In this document: positions 51,002 through 59,880 of the stretch, one piece after another
Layout: every line of letters begins with the position of its first letter
Numbering within the stretch: position 1 is the first letter of the stretch
Assembly (NCBI RefSeq): GCF_013393905.1
Contig: NZ_CP040272.1
Coordinates: 5,018,001-5,082,000, forward strand
Origin: Nostoc sp. C052
GTDB taxonomy: Bacteria > Cyanobacteriota > Cyanobacteriia > Cyanobacteriales > Nostocaceae
Direction of reading: 5' to 3'
Length of the DNA: 64,000 nt
Program-made: the position numbers and the translations under genes
The notes under the pieces: generated by a model
What the model was told of the DNA's origin: nothing
The model's database searches: none
The model's input: the letters and a program-made list of their open reading frames with translations, nothing else

Positions 51002-51667
51002 ATGTCTATTACTTCATACGCCGAAGATATTCTCTCTGATATCTCTTACGATCCCAGCGTGACCACAGAGCCTAAACTTACTACTGACATTCAACCACCT
51101 GTAAACGTTGGCACTCTCACAGACATTTCAGGCTGTGTTTCAATTTTTGGGCCACTTCAAATATGCTATGACCTTAATCTCAGTACTCCCAGTGCTGCAA
51201 TCACACTTAAGGTTGCTGGTATTACTGTCATCACAGGTGAAATTAGCCCAGCACATCCCTGCTTAACATTGAAAGGAAATTATTCTGTAGCAAAATGGGA
51301 CTTGAATGTATGTTTGCGAGTAGCTGAAAAGCGAATTACTTTAGAAGGTAGCGCTTGTGTAACTTTCTCAGGATGTAAGAGTTTTAATATCACACTATTT
51401 CACTGGGGAAACACTGAGTTGTTATCTAATGTTAGTAGCACTCTGCTGACTGGAGCTTTTGTTAATGATAACCAACCACCCCACCATTACATTGTTCAAG
51501 GCTTAACTGGCAATGCTGAAGCTAATAGAATATCTCTTTCTTATCATGGGCCTGTGCCACCACAATTAAGACTGAACCAAACCTATTATCTTGGCTCACA
51601 TGAACGCAATTTTCCGAATGCAAAATATCTTGGATATGATGGTCAATACCTTCAATTTAGATATTAA
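51002..51667 (+). CDS. hypothetical 221-aa protein, beta-rich, six or more Cys
   Basis: I do not recognise a family. The protein starts MSITSYAEDILSDISYDPSV and has no signal peptide. The middle (residues 40-135) alternates hydrophobic strands and has Cys residues in pairs: ISGCVSIFGPLQICYDLN, HPCLTLKGNYSV, LNVCLRVAEKRI and SACVTFSGCKSFN. The C-terminal part is polar and ends LGYDGQYLQFRY. It could be a secreted-type beta sandwich without a signal or a cytoplasmic structural protein. AAAGGAG stands before the ATG at good spacing. It lies 540 bases after the copper-binding protein gene, with a terminator between, so it is a separate unit. Confidence 0.6.
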   Translation: MSITSYAEDILSDISYDPSVTTEPKLTTDIQPPVNVGTLTDISGCVSIFGPLQICYDLNLSTPSAAITLKVAGITVITGEISPAHPCLTLKGNYSVAKWDLNVCLRVAEKRITLEGSACVTFSGCKSFNITLFHWGNTELLSNVSSTLLTGAFVNDNQPPHHYIVQGLTGNAEANRISLSYHGPVPPQLRLNQTYYLGSHERNFPNAKYLGYDGQYLQFRY

Positions 51668-51699
51668 AGTAATCAGGAAATATCTAGCGTAGCTATCAC

Positions 51700-51915
51700 C
51701 AAAGAGGCGGAGGGGAAGGGAGCAGGGAGCAGGGGGAGTAAGTCCTTCCCCTCTGCGCCAAGCAAAGCGGAGCATGGGTACGTTCGCGGAGCGTCTCGTA
51801 AAGCCTGCGGCATAGCTACGCTTAGGGCGCAGCCTCTCGTAGAGAAGAGAAGTCCCGCCCTTCCAGGGAGCTTGAACTGGGGCGGAGTACAAGCTCCGTC
51901 TCAGTCTTCCCCCCT
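51700..51915. repeat. GC-rich composite of dispersed repeats
   Basis: Includes GGGAGCAGGGAGCAGGGGG, TTCGCGGAGCGTCTCGTAAAG, GCGCAGCCTCTCGTAGAGAAG and a direct/inverted pair around GGGGCGGAG. These words are common fillers in Nostoc-type genomes. A minus-strand frame through it (51596-52003) is not taken as a gene. Confidence 0.65.
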
Positions 51916-52072
51916 GCTTCTTTTGACCAGAAAAATCCTGGACTCGCACAACGGTTGGATTGAATTTATTAAAAATGTTTGTGGTAAATTGCTTACAATG
52001 CACGATACCACAAACTTTTCTTAATTTTCCCTATTTTGTTGCCGATAATCTTCTATCTATACATCTCTGCGT

Positions 52073-53899
52073 TTATGCCATCAAAATCAACCGTAGAGGA
52101 TCTAAACGCACATACCAAGGAAAAGATTGGTCTTTCATCGTCGCCCATTTTTCTTTAAAGACTTCAGCTTGCAGATGGTAATCTTGAGAATTCTTGCCAG
52201 CTGAATGTAATTTGAGAAACAACGTCATTCTATGGGGCGTTTCACTTGTTCGTACTACCCAGCAGGGAAAAGTATTTTCCTGTGATGAGTCGTTGGTAAA
52301 AATGAACTGATGGGCACGAATGCCAACGTGAGATAATTCGCTCTTGATTGGTTCAATTACTTGCAGAGTACAACCCCAATCAATTGCCTCCAACTGTTGC
52401 GATGACTGGAGAACAGCACGGGAGAAATTTTTGCATCCAGTGAGTTGGGCAACACTCACAGTAGCAGGATGCTGGAAAATCTCGTATTTTGAGCCATAAT
52501 GAACGGCTCTACCATGCTCCAATACCAACAGGTTTGGGCAAATCCGATAAGCTTCTTCCATATTATGGGTGACAAATAAAGTCACACCTTGGTAATCAGC
52601 TAGAGTTTCTGTCATTTGCTGCTCTAATTGACTACGTAGATGGGTGTCAAGTGCTGAAAACGGCTCGTCTAAAAGTAATGCTTCTGGTTGACTTGCCAAT
52701 GCTCTTGCCAAGGCTACCCGTTGTTGTTGTCCCCCTGAGAGTTGGTGCGGATAGCGATCGCCTAATCCCTGCAACTGCATCGCGATTAGTTGCTCCTCTA
52801 CCTGTACCCGAATACTCCCAGCAGATAGTTTTTTGGGCAAGCCGAAAGCGATATTTTGCGCCACACTCATGTGCGGAAAGAGAGCGTAATTCTGCACTAA
52901 AAAACCGATGCGGCGATCGCGGCTGGGTAAATTAATTCCTTGTTCTGAGTCAAACAGAACTCTGTCATTTAAAACTATCCGCCCGGTTGTGGGCGTTTCT
53001 ATCCCCGCCAGGCAGCGCAAAATCATGCTCTTACCTGCTCCAGAACCTCCTAACAATCCCAAGGGTTGCTCATCAGTATTGAAAGCAACTTTTAAATCAA
53101 AGCTAGGAAGGATTTTTTCAATGTTGACAAACAATCCCCCAGATTCAAAGCTAGATTGCGGAGTATAAAGAATTTCTCCCCCTGCTCCCCGCTCCCTGCT
53201 CCCTGCTCTCCTCGCTCCTTGCTCCCCTGCTCCCCTCCTCTTTTCCCTCAATTCTTGCCAAAAGTTGACTGCAATAATTCCAGACAGAGAAATCACCATA
53301 ATAGCGATCGCCCAAAACCAAGCCTCATTCATTGCTCCCGCTTCCACAGCAAAATAAATCGCCATTGGGATTGTCTGTGTTTGTCCAGGGATGTTACCAG
53401 CTAGCATCAATGTCGCGCCAAATTCTCCCAAAGCACGGGCAAAAGCTAACATTGTGGCGGCGACAATGCCAGGTAGTGCCAGGGGTAAACTGATCCGCCA
53501 AAAGATTGTAGTTTCAGTTGCACCAAGGGTTCTAGCGACTCGCAGCAGATTACCGTCTATTTGTTCAAATGCTCCCAGTGCAGTTTTATACATTAAAGGG
53601 AAAGAAACTACTGTGGCTGCGATCGCCGCACCATACCAAGTAAAAACGATGGTGAAATCAAAAGCCCCCATGAATTTCCCTACAGGGCCATTTTTGCCAA
53701 AAAATAGCAGCAACAAGAACCCGACAACTGTGGGCGGTAAAATCAGAGGCGCAATAAAGATACCCTCAATTAACGATTTCCCTTTGCCACGATATCCCAG
53801 CATCCAGTAGGCAGCAGCGATACCCAAAAAGAAGGTGATAAATGTGGCAAGTAATGAAGTTTTAAGTGATATCCAAAGAGGCGATAAATCCGATGGCAT
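52073..53899 (-). CDS. modBC: fused molybdate ABC transporter permease and ATPase
   Basis: Molybdate importer with permease (ModB) and ATPase (ModC) in one chain of 608 residues. ModB part (1-215): five to six helices and the EAA-type loop LLRVARTLGATETTIFWRIS. ModC part (from about 250): Walker A GGSGAGKSMILR, Q-loop, signature QLSGGQQQRVALARAL, Walker B ALLLDEPFSALD, H-loop VTHNMEEA, and a C-terminal TOBE-like part. The linker (about 218-243) is Gly/Arg/Ala/Glu-rich (RRGAGEQGARRAGSRERGAG) and is encoded by low-complexity repeats of the spacer type. No modA is seen next to it. Fusion of B and C is known in cyanobacteria. Confidence 0.92.
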   Translation of the reverse strand: MPSDLSPLWISLKTSLLATFITFFLGIAAAYWMLGYRGKGKSLIEGIFIAPLILPPTVVGFLLLLFFGKNGPVGKFMGAFDFTIVFTWYGAAIAATVVSFPLMYKTALGAFEQIDGNLLRVARTLGATETTIFWRISLPLALPGIVAATMLAFARALGEFGATLMLAGNIPGQTQTIPMAIYFAVEAGAMNEAWFWAIAIMVISLSGIIAVNFWQELREKRRGAGEQGARRAGSRERGAGGEILYTPQSSFESGGLFVNIEKILPSFDLKVAFNTDEQPLGLLGGSGAGKSMILRCLAGIETPTTGRIVLNDRVLFDSEQGINLPSRDRRIGFLVQNYALFPHMSVAQNIAFGLPKKLSAGSIRVQVEEQLIAMQLQGLGDRYPHQLSGGQQQRVALARALASQPEALLLDEPFSALDTHLRSQLEQQMTETLADYQGVTLFVTHNMEEAYRICPNLLVLEHGRAVHYGSKYEIFQHPATVSVAQLTGCKNFSRAVLQSSQQLEAIDWGCTLQVIEPIKSELSHVGIRAHQFIFTNDSSQENTFPCWVVRTSETPHRMTLFLKLHSAGKNSQDYHLQAEVFKEKWATMKDQSFPWYVRLDPLRLILMA

Positions 53900-53994
53900 A
53901 GTTGTCTGGGGAAGAATTAGCTCAACTAATCCCTAATTTACCAACTTTAGCTTTAGTATGTTAGAAAAAGTTGGTAAACTACATCACAATCAAG

Positions 53995-54084
53995 AGACAT
54001 CTCCGAAAAAGAATGTAGAGACGTAGCAGTGCTACGTCTCTACAAGGGTTCTGGGTAACGCATCTTTAATTTCTGGAGATGTCT
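53995..54084. repeat. MITE-like element with AGACATCTCC ends and 29-base palindrome
   Basis: About 90 bp with ends AGACATCTCCGAAAA and, inverted, TTTCTGGAGATGTCT. The core is the palindrome GTAGAGACGTAGCA-G-TGCTACGTCTCTAC at 54015-54043. Lies between the divergent modBC and potassium-channel genes. Confidence 0.75.
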
Positions 54085-54282
54085 AAGGAAATCCCAAAAA
54101 CTATCCAAACTTTCAACAAAATTCGCATTCAGTTGGGTATCAAATATCAGAATTAGATACAGTTTATTATCATTTGATACTCATCTTCAAACCAACTGGT
54201 AAAATTGTTGGGAATTCCCGAAGTGTAAAAACTTTAGCAAACACATCCTGTTAGCAGTATTGAATGCTACCGTCAACAGAAA

Positions 54283-56331
54283 GTGCATCCTCCTCCTACT
54301 AGCAATCAAAAAAAACCCCAAGACCTTTTCTTAGTGTGCGGACTCAAAAGTTTAGGGCAACATTGCGTTGCAATCCTTAAGGAATACGATGTTAAAGTCA
54401 GCGCCATTGAGGATGTGCAGCCCGAACATTGGGAAGTCCCAGAAGTACCTAACTTACTAGAAAAGTTAATCATAGGAGACTTTCGCCAGCCAACTGTTTT
54501 AGAGCAGGCAGGTATCAGGCAGTGTCGTTCAATACTTTTAGTAACCAGAAATGAGCGGATAAATATAGAAGCTGCCTTTGCAGCACGGCGTCTTAATCCG
54601 CACGTTCGCCTGATTGTACGTTCTGACAAACAAAATTTCAATAAACTATTGTGGGAAAATCTCGGCAATTTTGTTGCCTTTGAACCCACTCATCTTTCAG
54701 CCCATGCCTTTGCTCTAACAGCCCTTGGCTCTGAAGCTATTGGATATTTCACCTTAGAAGGGCAACTGTTGCAAGTCATAAAGCATCAGGTACAAGCGAA
54801 GGATAGCTGGTGTAATAGCAAGCCAGTACATAGACTCAATCTTACAACTCGCCGCATCTTGAGTCATAGACCTGTTTCGTCTAACCCAAGCAAAGAATTA
54901 TTTGGCTGGAATCCAGAGGCAGAAGTGCAGGTAGGAGACACGCTAGTTTATATTGATGTGGCATACGAACTGGCTTTCTCTGAGCAACATCGGCAATCTC
55001 ATAGCCAAAAGTGGCAGTGGCAACAGTTTGTTCAAAGCATCACAGCGAAAAATCTCAAGGATAAAATAGTGCAATTTTGGCAATCTTACTACCAAAGCCA
55101 AAATCAAATCCGGCGAATTGCAACAATCTATGCGATTACTGTACTCATCCTGTGGCTTGTTGGAATAATTCTTTACCGCTTATATTATCCTGACATCACC
55201 ATCCAAGAAGCTTTCTATGCAACAGCAGTTTTGCTCTTGGGAGGATACGGAGATTTATTTGGCGGTGTTGAGTTTGCAGCGCAATCAAAACCCTCAGACG
55301 GTATGCCTTGGTGGTTGCGGTTTTTTAGCCTGGGAATGACTTTGACAGGTCAAGCTTTCGTGGGAGTATTATATGCGCTGCTTACTGATGCTCTTGTCAC
55401 TTCAAGATTCCATTTTTTCAATTCCCGTCCTCCAATACCACAACGCAACCATCTAATAATTATTGGCTTAAATCGTTTGGGGCAGAAAGTAGCTGCTCTT
55501 TTACAAGAACTCAACCAGCCCTTAGTAGGAATTCATCCTACCACTCTTGACCAAGAAACTTTACCCGATATGCCCCTTATCGTTGGTAATGCTACCGAAG
55601 CACTCACTAAGGCAAATCTCCCCCATGCTAAAAGCATCATTTTAGTTGGTGACGATAATATGGAAAATCTGGAAATTGGTTTGATGGCTCATGCAATGAA
55701 CCCCGCCACTACCTTGATTATCCGCTCTCAAGACCGCCAATTTAGTGATAATGTCGCCCCTCTGTTCCCCTATGCTCAAGTTATATGTGGCGCGGCTTTG
55801 TCAGCAGAAGTCTTTGCTTGTGCTGCTTTTGGAGAAAATGTTCTGAGCTTGTTTCACTTGAATGAGCAAATAGTCATGGTGACGGAATACAAAATTGAAA
55901 ATGGCGATACTCTAAATGGGTTGCTTTTATCTGAAATAGCATCTGGCTACAGTGTTGTACCAATTCTCTACCAGAAATATCAGCGAGATAATTACTCTTT
56001 AATGCCCTGGTATGATGTTAAGCTTGATGCTGGCGATCGCTTAATTGTTTTAGCTACAAGCAGTAGTTTGCAGCGAATTGAATGGGGTGAAATGCTGCCT
56101 CGTCTTTGGCAAGTGCAGATTGAAAAAGCTCTGACTACAAATGCTATTATCTATGGTGCTGAAGAGATAGTTTTGATTACTAGATGTAGTTCCACTGACG
56201 CTAGACAATGGATGAATAATTTGCCTAGAGTGTTGCCGATACCACTTTATAAACATCAAGCTCAACGTCTCGTGCGCGAGTTAACAAAAGTACAAGTTTT
56301 GGCAAATGTTATCTACATTGGGCAACCTTGA
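54283..56331 (+). CDS. potassium channel protein with two RCK (TrkA-N) domains
   Basis: Membrane ion channel of 682 residues, gated by ligand-binding domains at both ends. RCK1 (about 13-150) starts DLFLVCGLKSLGQHCVAIL and has SILLVTRNERINIEAAFAAR. Two helices follow: IATIYAITVLILWLVGII and, after the pore, RFFSLGMTLTGQAFVGVLYA. The pore reads LLLGGYGDLFGG, so the usual TxGYG has lost its Thr. RCK2 (from about 385) starts HLIIIGLNRLGQKVAALLQE with NATEALTKANLPHAKSIILV, followed by a TrkA-C-like end. Start is GTG 54283; the ATG nearest is well inside. Ion preference is uncertain because of the altered filter. Confidence 0.85.
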   Translation: MHPPPTSNQKKPQDLFLVCGLKSLGQHCVAILKEYDVKVSAIEDVQPEHWEVPEVPNLLEKLIIGDFRQPTVLEQAGIRQCRSILLVTRNERINIEAAFAARRLNPHVRLIVRSDKQNFNKLLWENLGNFVAFEPTHLSAHAFALTALGSEAIGYFTLEGQLLQVIKHQVQAKDSWCNSKPVHRLNLTTRRILSHRPVSSNPSKELFGWNPEAEVQVGDTLVYIDVAYELAFSEQHRQSHSQKWQWQQFVQSITAKNLKDKIVQFWQSYYQSQNQIRRIATIYAITVLILWLVGIILYRLYYPDITIQEAFYATAVLLLGGYGDLFGGVEFAAQSKPSDGMPWWLRFFSLGMTLTGQAFVGVLYALLTDALVTSRFHFFNSRPPIPQRNHLIIIGLNRLGQKVAALLQELNQPLVGIHPTTLDQETLPDMPLIVGNATEALTKANLPHAKSIILVGDDNMENLEIGLMAHAMNPATTLIIRSQDRQFSDNVAPLFPYAQVICGAALSAEVFACAAFGENVLSLFHLNEQIVMVTEYKIENGDTLNGLLLSEIASGYSVVPILYQKYQRDNYSLMPWYDVKLDAGDRLIVLATSSSLQRIEWGEMLPRLWQVQIEKALTTNAIIYGAEEIVLITRCSSTDARQWMNNLPRVLPIPLYKHQAQRLVRELTKVQVLANVIYIGQP

Positions 56332-56346
56332 ATCTGCCAAAAACCT

Positions 56347-56413
56347 CATGTAGAGACGGCGGTTTATCGCGTCTCGAAAACCCGCCAGTCGCCCTTAACT
56401 AAACTGTATTGAG
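56347..56413. repeat. partial AATAC-end element
   Basis: GTAGAGACGGCGGTTTATCG and CGTCTCGAAAACCC, then CCTTAACTAAACTGTATT, which match the core and right end of the element at 35755-35907. The left end is absent. Confidence 0.6.
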
Positions 56414-56437
56414 TTAACAGGCATTTATTGTCAAAAT

Positions 56438-56462
56438 AAAAGCACAACAATGTTGTGCTTTT
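56438..56462. terminator. bidirectional terminator hairpin
   Basis: AAAAGCACAACAATG and TTGTGCTTTT form a near-perfect stem flanked by A-rich and T-rich arms between convergent genes, a good intrinsic terminator on both strands. Confidence 0.75.
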
Positions 56463-56510
56463 GTAGATTATTTGTATTCAGTTTATTCTGATAATCGGAG
56501 AGTTTCTTAA

Positions 56511-57413
56511 TTAGTCCAGTTTAGCGCTATAAGCACTAAAACCATAAGCCAGAGTTTCTTTTAAATTACCTGATGGCTTAAGACTTCTGTTGATTGCATT
56601 AGCAAAAGGTACGGGAATCCCTTTGATAGTTTCCGGCAAAATTGCATATTCTGCTGTTGGCTCAACAATGTATTGTGGACACTTTGCTTTCATCCCAGCC
56701 GTAGCTAACATTTCTTCTATTTCTGCGGCTGAATATTGCTTGAGATAAACTGGATTTCTCACAAATGGATTCAGCCTTCTGATAAAATTATGGATAATGT
56801 GAGAAGGACAAGACTTGTTGTGAAAGGAATGATTAAAAACAAAAATTCCACCAGGCTTTAGCACACGAGAGATATCAGCCAATAATTTTCTTAATTGGGC
56901 ATCTGGGATATGCATAAAGACGCAGTTAGAAATTACCAAATCTATAGAATTATCTTCTAAAGGCAATATTTCAGCAGAAGTGCAAATCAAGTTAAATTCC
57001 GCTTCTGGAAAAAAATTGTATTCTTGTTTAACCTTGATTAACCGCCGCAATAAAGGTTCAGAAATATCAATGCCGTAATATTTCTCGCATCTGAGATTTT
57101 TCGCTTTCGAGAGATGTAAAGGTGCGCGACCATAACCAGAACCAATTTCTAGAATAGAACCGACAGATTTATTCAACGGAAATTTGTTCCAAGTACCTCC
57201 AGGCGTACCAGTTAGCAGAGTGTAATCTTGTTTAATTGGCGAGGCATCTGTAATTTTTTCAATTTTTTGGGAACCATAGTATGTTTTACCAATTGCGTCC
57301 CATGTTTTTTTATGTTGAGTATTATTTAATTGTTCATAGTCACTAGGAAAATAAATCCCGTCTCGTAATTCAAAGTCATTCAGACTAAATTTTACATCTG
57401 CTAATTGACTCAT
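56511..57413 (-). CDS. SAM-dependent class I methyltransferase
   Basis: Methyltransferase of 300 residues, unknown substrate. SAM-binding motif I is SILEIGSGYGRAPLHLS, motif II region LRCEKYYGIDISEPLLRRL, then AEILPLEDNSIDLVISNCVF with MHIPDAQLRKLLADISRVL and the motif III-like LKPGGIFVFNHSFHN. The N-terminal part (WDAIGKTYYGSQ) and the C-terminal 60 residues are variable. The pattern is that of the Methyltransf_11/25 group, often acting on small molecules. Start ATG 57413. It stands alone; the diverging neighbour is a carotenoid-type oxidoreductase, but no shared pathway is evident. Confidence 0.9.
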   Translation of the reverse strand: MSQLADVKFSLNDFELRDGIYFPSDYEQLNNTQHKKTWDAIGKTYYGSQKIEKITDASPIKQDYTLLTGTPGGTWNKFPLNKSVGSILEIGSGYGRAPLHLSKAKNLRCEKYYGIDISEPLLRRLIKVKQEYNFFPEAEFNLICTSAEILPLEDNSIDLVISNCVFMHIPDAQLRKLLADISRVLKPGGIFVFNHSFHNKSCPSHIIHNFIRRLNPFVRNPVYLKQYSAAEIEEMLATAGMKAKCPQYIVEPTAEYAILPETIKGIPVPFANAINRSLKPSGNLKETLAYGFSAYSAKLD

Positions 57414-57668
57414 TATGATTATTCCTCATGAATAGTTAAGTCTGTTTTCTGTTATACTCTCAACTCAGCATTAACCGCAAGGGATTTTTACTGAACTCGA
57501 TTCCCTAAGCCTATTTTTAAAGTCTATAACTATTTTAAATTCGATGGAATGTACTAATAAAGCGCCTATTGCATCCAAGTGAAAACCGCTATAATAACAA
57601 CCCGTCGCCTGATTAGAATACAAGCTCGTATACATTAAGTTGATGGACTGCAACAATCGGAGGCTAGA

Positions 57669-59177
57669 ATGGTAGAAGGGTTACAACCAAAACGGGTGGT
57701 AGTTGTAGGTGCTGGTTGGGCTGGTTTAGGAGCAACCTACCATTTGGCAAAACAAGGTTATGATGTGACACTTCTCGAAGCAGGCCCTTATCCTGGTGGA
57801 TTGGTGGCAGGTTGGCAAACAGCAGCCGGAAAATCTGTTGAAGCTGGCATTCACGGCTTCTGGTATCCTTACAGAAATATTTTTTCTTTAATTAATGAAT
57901 TAGAAATTAATCCTTTTACTACTTGGACTCGTTCTTCGCAATATTCGCCAGCAGGTTTAGAAGTTGAATCACCAATTTTTCAAGACTTACCGCGACTTCC
58001 CTCACCACTAGGAACTTTTCTCTACACTCAGTTTAAACGGCTGCCACTAATTGATCGTCTGAGCGCTCTACCTTTACTTTATGCTGTCGTTGATTTTGAT
58101 AATTCTGATGCAGCTTGGCGACGCTATGACTTTGTAACTGCACGTGAATTGTTCAAAGACTTTAACGTTTCCGCACGACTTTACCGCGAGGCTTTTGAAC
58201 CGATGTTATTAGTTGGCTTATTTGCCCCTGGTGAACAGTGTTCAGCCGCCGCAACTTTAGGGATGCTTTACTTTTTTATTCTGGCTCATCAACCCGATTT
58301 TGATGTGGTTTGGTGTCGGGGAACTGTCGGAGAAAAGATATTTCGTCCTTGGGTGGAACGTATCGAAAAAGCTGGTGCGCGAGTGTTACCCAAGCATCGA
58401 GTTACAGACTTAATTGTTGATAGTAATCAAGTTAAGGGTGTGGTTTGCGGTGATGAAGTAATTGAAGCAGATGCCGTGATTTTCGCAGTTGGAGTCACGG
58501 GGATGAAGAAAATTGTCTCAACTAGCCCTAGTTTACAAAGCCGTGAAGAATTCCGTAATTTGAGCAATTTAGGGGCAATAGATGTTTTAGCAACCCGACT
58601 ATGGTTTGACCGCAAAATTGATATTCCTCGTCCTTCTAATGCTTGTTTTGGATTTGACGCAAGTACAGGTTGGACTTTTTTTGATTTGAATGCTCTACAT
58701 GATGAATACCGAAATGAACTGGGAACAGTGATTGAAGCTGATTTCTATCACGCGAATCAGTTTCTAGGTTTGAGTGATGAGGAGATTTTAGCAATAGTTC
58801 AAGGTTATTTAGCAACTTGTGTGCCAGCGTTTCGAGAGGCAAAGATAATTGATAGCAGTGTAATTCGGCTACCTCAAGCGGTGACTCACTTTGCACCTGG
58901 TAGCTATCGTTATATGTTGCCCGCGAAAACAAGTTTTGAGAATGTGTTTATGAGTGGCGATTGGATTGTGAACCGTCATGGTTCCTGGTCGCAGGAAAAG
59001 GCCTATGTTACTGGTTTAGAGGCGGCAAATTTGGTGGTGTCTTATTTGGGAGAAGGTCAGCCATCTGAGATTTTAGCTGTAGAAGAGGATGAAGTGCATA
59101 TCCAAGTTGCGCGATCGCTCAACCAAACTTTGCGTAACTTGGGCAAATCTATCCTACCTAATTTTTGGCTACCGTAA
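57669..59177 (+). CDS. FAD-dependent oxidoreductase of the carotenoid-desaturase type
   Basis: Amine-oxidase-fold flavoprotein of 502 residues. It begins with the FAD motif KRVVVVGAGWAGLGATYHLA and TLLEAGPYPGGLVAGWQT, contains EAGIHGFWYPYRNIFSLINE, which resembles the HGxxxxY-type motif of zds-like desaturases, and ends with VFMSGDWIVNRHGSWSQEKA and YVTGLEAANLV, the second FAD-contact region. It is related to, but distinct from, the zds gene at 23055-24494. The natural substrate is unknown; a carotenoid or other polyene is plausible. GGAGG lies at good spacing upstream of ATG 57669. Single gene. Confidence 0.85.
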   Translation: MVEGLQPKRVVVVGAGWAGLGATYHLAKQGYDVTLLEAGPYPGGLVAGWQTAAGKSVEAGIHGFWYPYRNIFSLINELEINPFTTWTRSSQYSPAGLEVESPIFQDLPRLPSPLGTFLYTQFKRLPLIDRLSALPLLYAVVDFDNSDAAWRRYDFVTARELFKDFNVSARLYREAFEPMLLVGLFAPGEQCSAAATLGMLYFFILAHQPDFDVVWCRGTVGEKIFRPWVERIEKAGARVLPKHRVTDLIVDSNQVKGVVCGDEVIEADAVIFAVGVTGMKKIVSTSPSLQSREEFRNLSNLGAIDVLATRLWFDRKIDIPRPSNACFGFDASTGWTFFDLNALHDEYRNELGTVIEADFYHANQFLGLSDEEILAIVQGYLATCVPAFREAKIIDSSVIRLPQAVTHFAPGSYRYMLPAKTSFENVFMSGDWIVNRHGSWSQEKAYVTGLEAANLVVSYLGEGQPSEILAVEEDEVHIQVARSLNQTLRNLGKSILPNFWLP

Positions 59178-59322
59178 TTTGCATACCGAATTTATGTATA
59201 TTTCTCGCAAATCTAGTTAATTATCAATTGTAATCTAAATTGGGTAAGCTAAAGAAAGCGATCGCGATACTATCCTTATAATGTAAATCAAATCAATAAT
59301 GTAAATCAAATCACATCAGCTT

Positions 59323-59685
59323 ATGGAGCCAGACTCTTTACCTACCGAGGTGATTCTGACTCACCCGCGTGAGTCCCTCGGTAGGGTGCAACTTGATTGG
59401 ACACCCCAACCCGGTAACTATCTTGATTTTCAAGGTAAAACCTACGCGGTTTTAGAACGCCGCCATCGATACCAACTTCAAGCTGGGCGCTACCGCCTGC
59501 ATAATATTGCCATTTATGTCCAATCTGCTAAACGACCATCTGAGAAAAGTTTGGTAGCAGGACGTTGGGTAATCGGTGATGCAACCTGCTGCTACAATGC
59601 TCATTCAGAACTCATTCGCTGTGCAGTCAACCCAGATGGCCCTTGCGAATCTTGCCGTTTTTATGAAAAATTAGAAGCGATTTAA
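59323..59685 (+). CDS. DUF6464-like cyanobacterial protein
   Basis: A 120-residue protein confined, as far as I recall, to cyanobacteria (listed as DUF6464). It contains GRVQLDWTPQPGNYLDFQGK and YAVLERRHRYQLQAGRYRLH, both beta-rich, and ends with a Cys cluster: GDATCCYNAHSELIRCAVNP followed by DGPCESCRFYEKLE. The five Cys with one CxxC could bind zinc or a cluster. No signal peptide or membrane helix. Function unknown. It has no operon partners, and heptamer repeats lie behind it. Confidence 0.75.
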   Translation: MEPDSLPTEVILTHPRESLGRVQLDWTPQPGNYLDFQGKTYAVLERRHRYQLQAGRYRLHNIAIYVQSAKRPSEKSLVAGRWVIGDATCCYNAHSELIRCAVNPDGPCESCRFYEKLEAI

Positions 59686-59689
59686 TTTT

Positions 59690-59872
59690 GGATTTTAGAT
59701 TTTAGATTTTGGATTTCGGTGTGAGCGCTACTTCGACCCTTCTCTAAGAGACGCTGCGCGAACGGCAAGAGAAAGGGCAAGCAAGCTCATTACAATTCAG
59801 TCAAATACTTTTTCCTTCAATCCAAAATCCAAAATCCAAAATCCAAAATCCAAAATCCAAAATCTAAAATTG
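59690..59872. repeat. inverted TTTTAGA / CCAAAAT heptamer arms
   Basis: TTTTGGATTTTAGATTTTAG at 59690-59716 faces about six CCAAAAT units at 59821-59868. The two arms could pair around 100 bases that include GACGCTGCGCGAACGGCAAG. Lies between the convergent DUF6464-like gene and fmt. Confidence 0.8.
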
Positions 59873-59880
59873 GCAACCCC

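Noticed and set aside
51596..52003. 135-codon minus-strand frame in the GC-rich repeat composite
   Set aside because: Made from dispersed repeat words and overlapping the end of a supported gene on the other strand.
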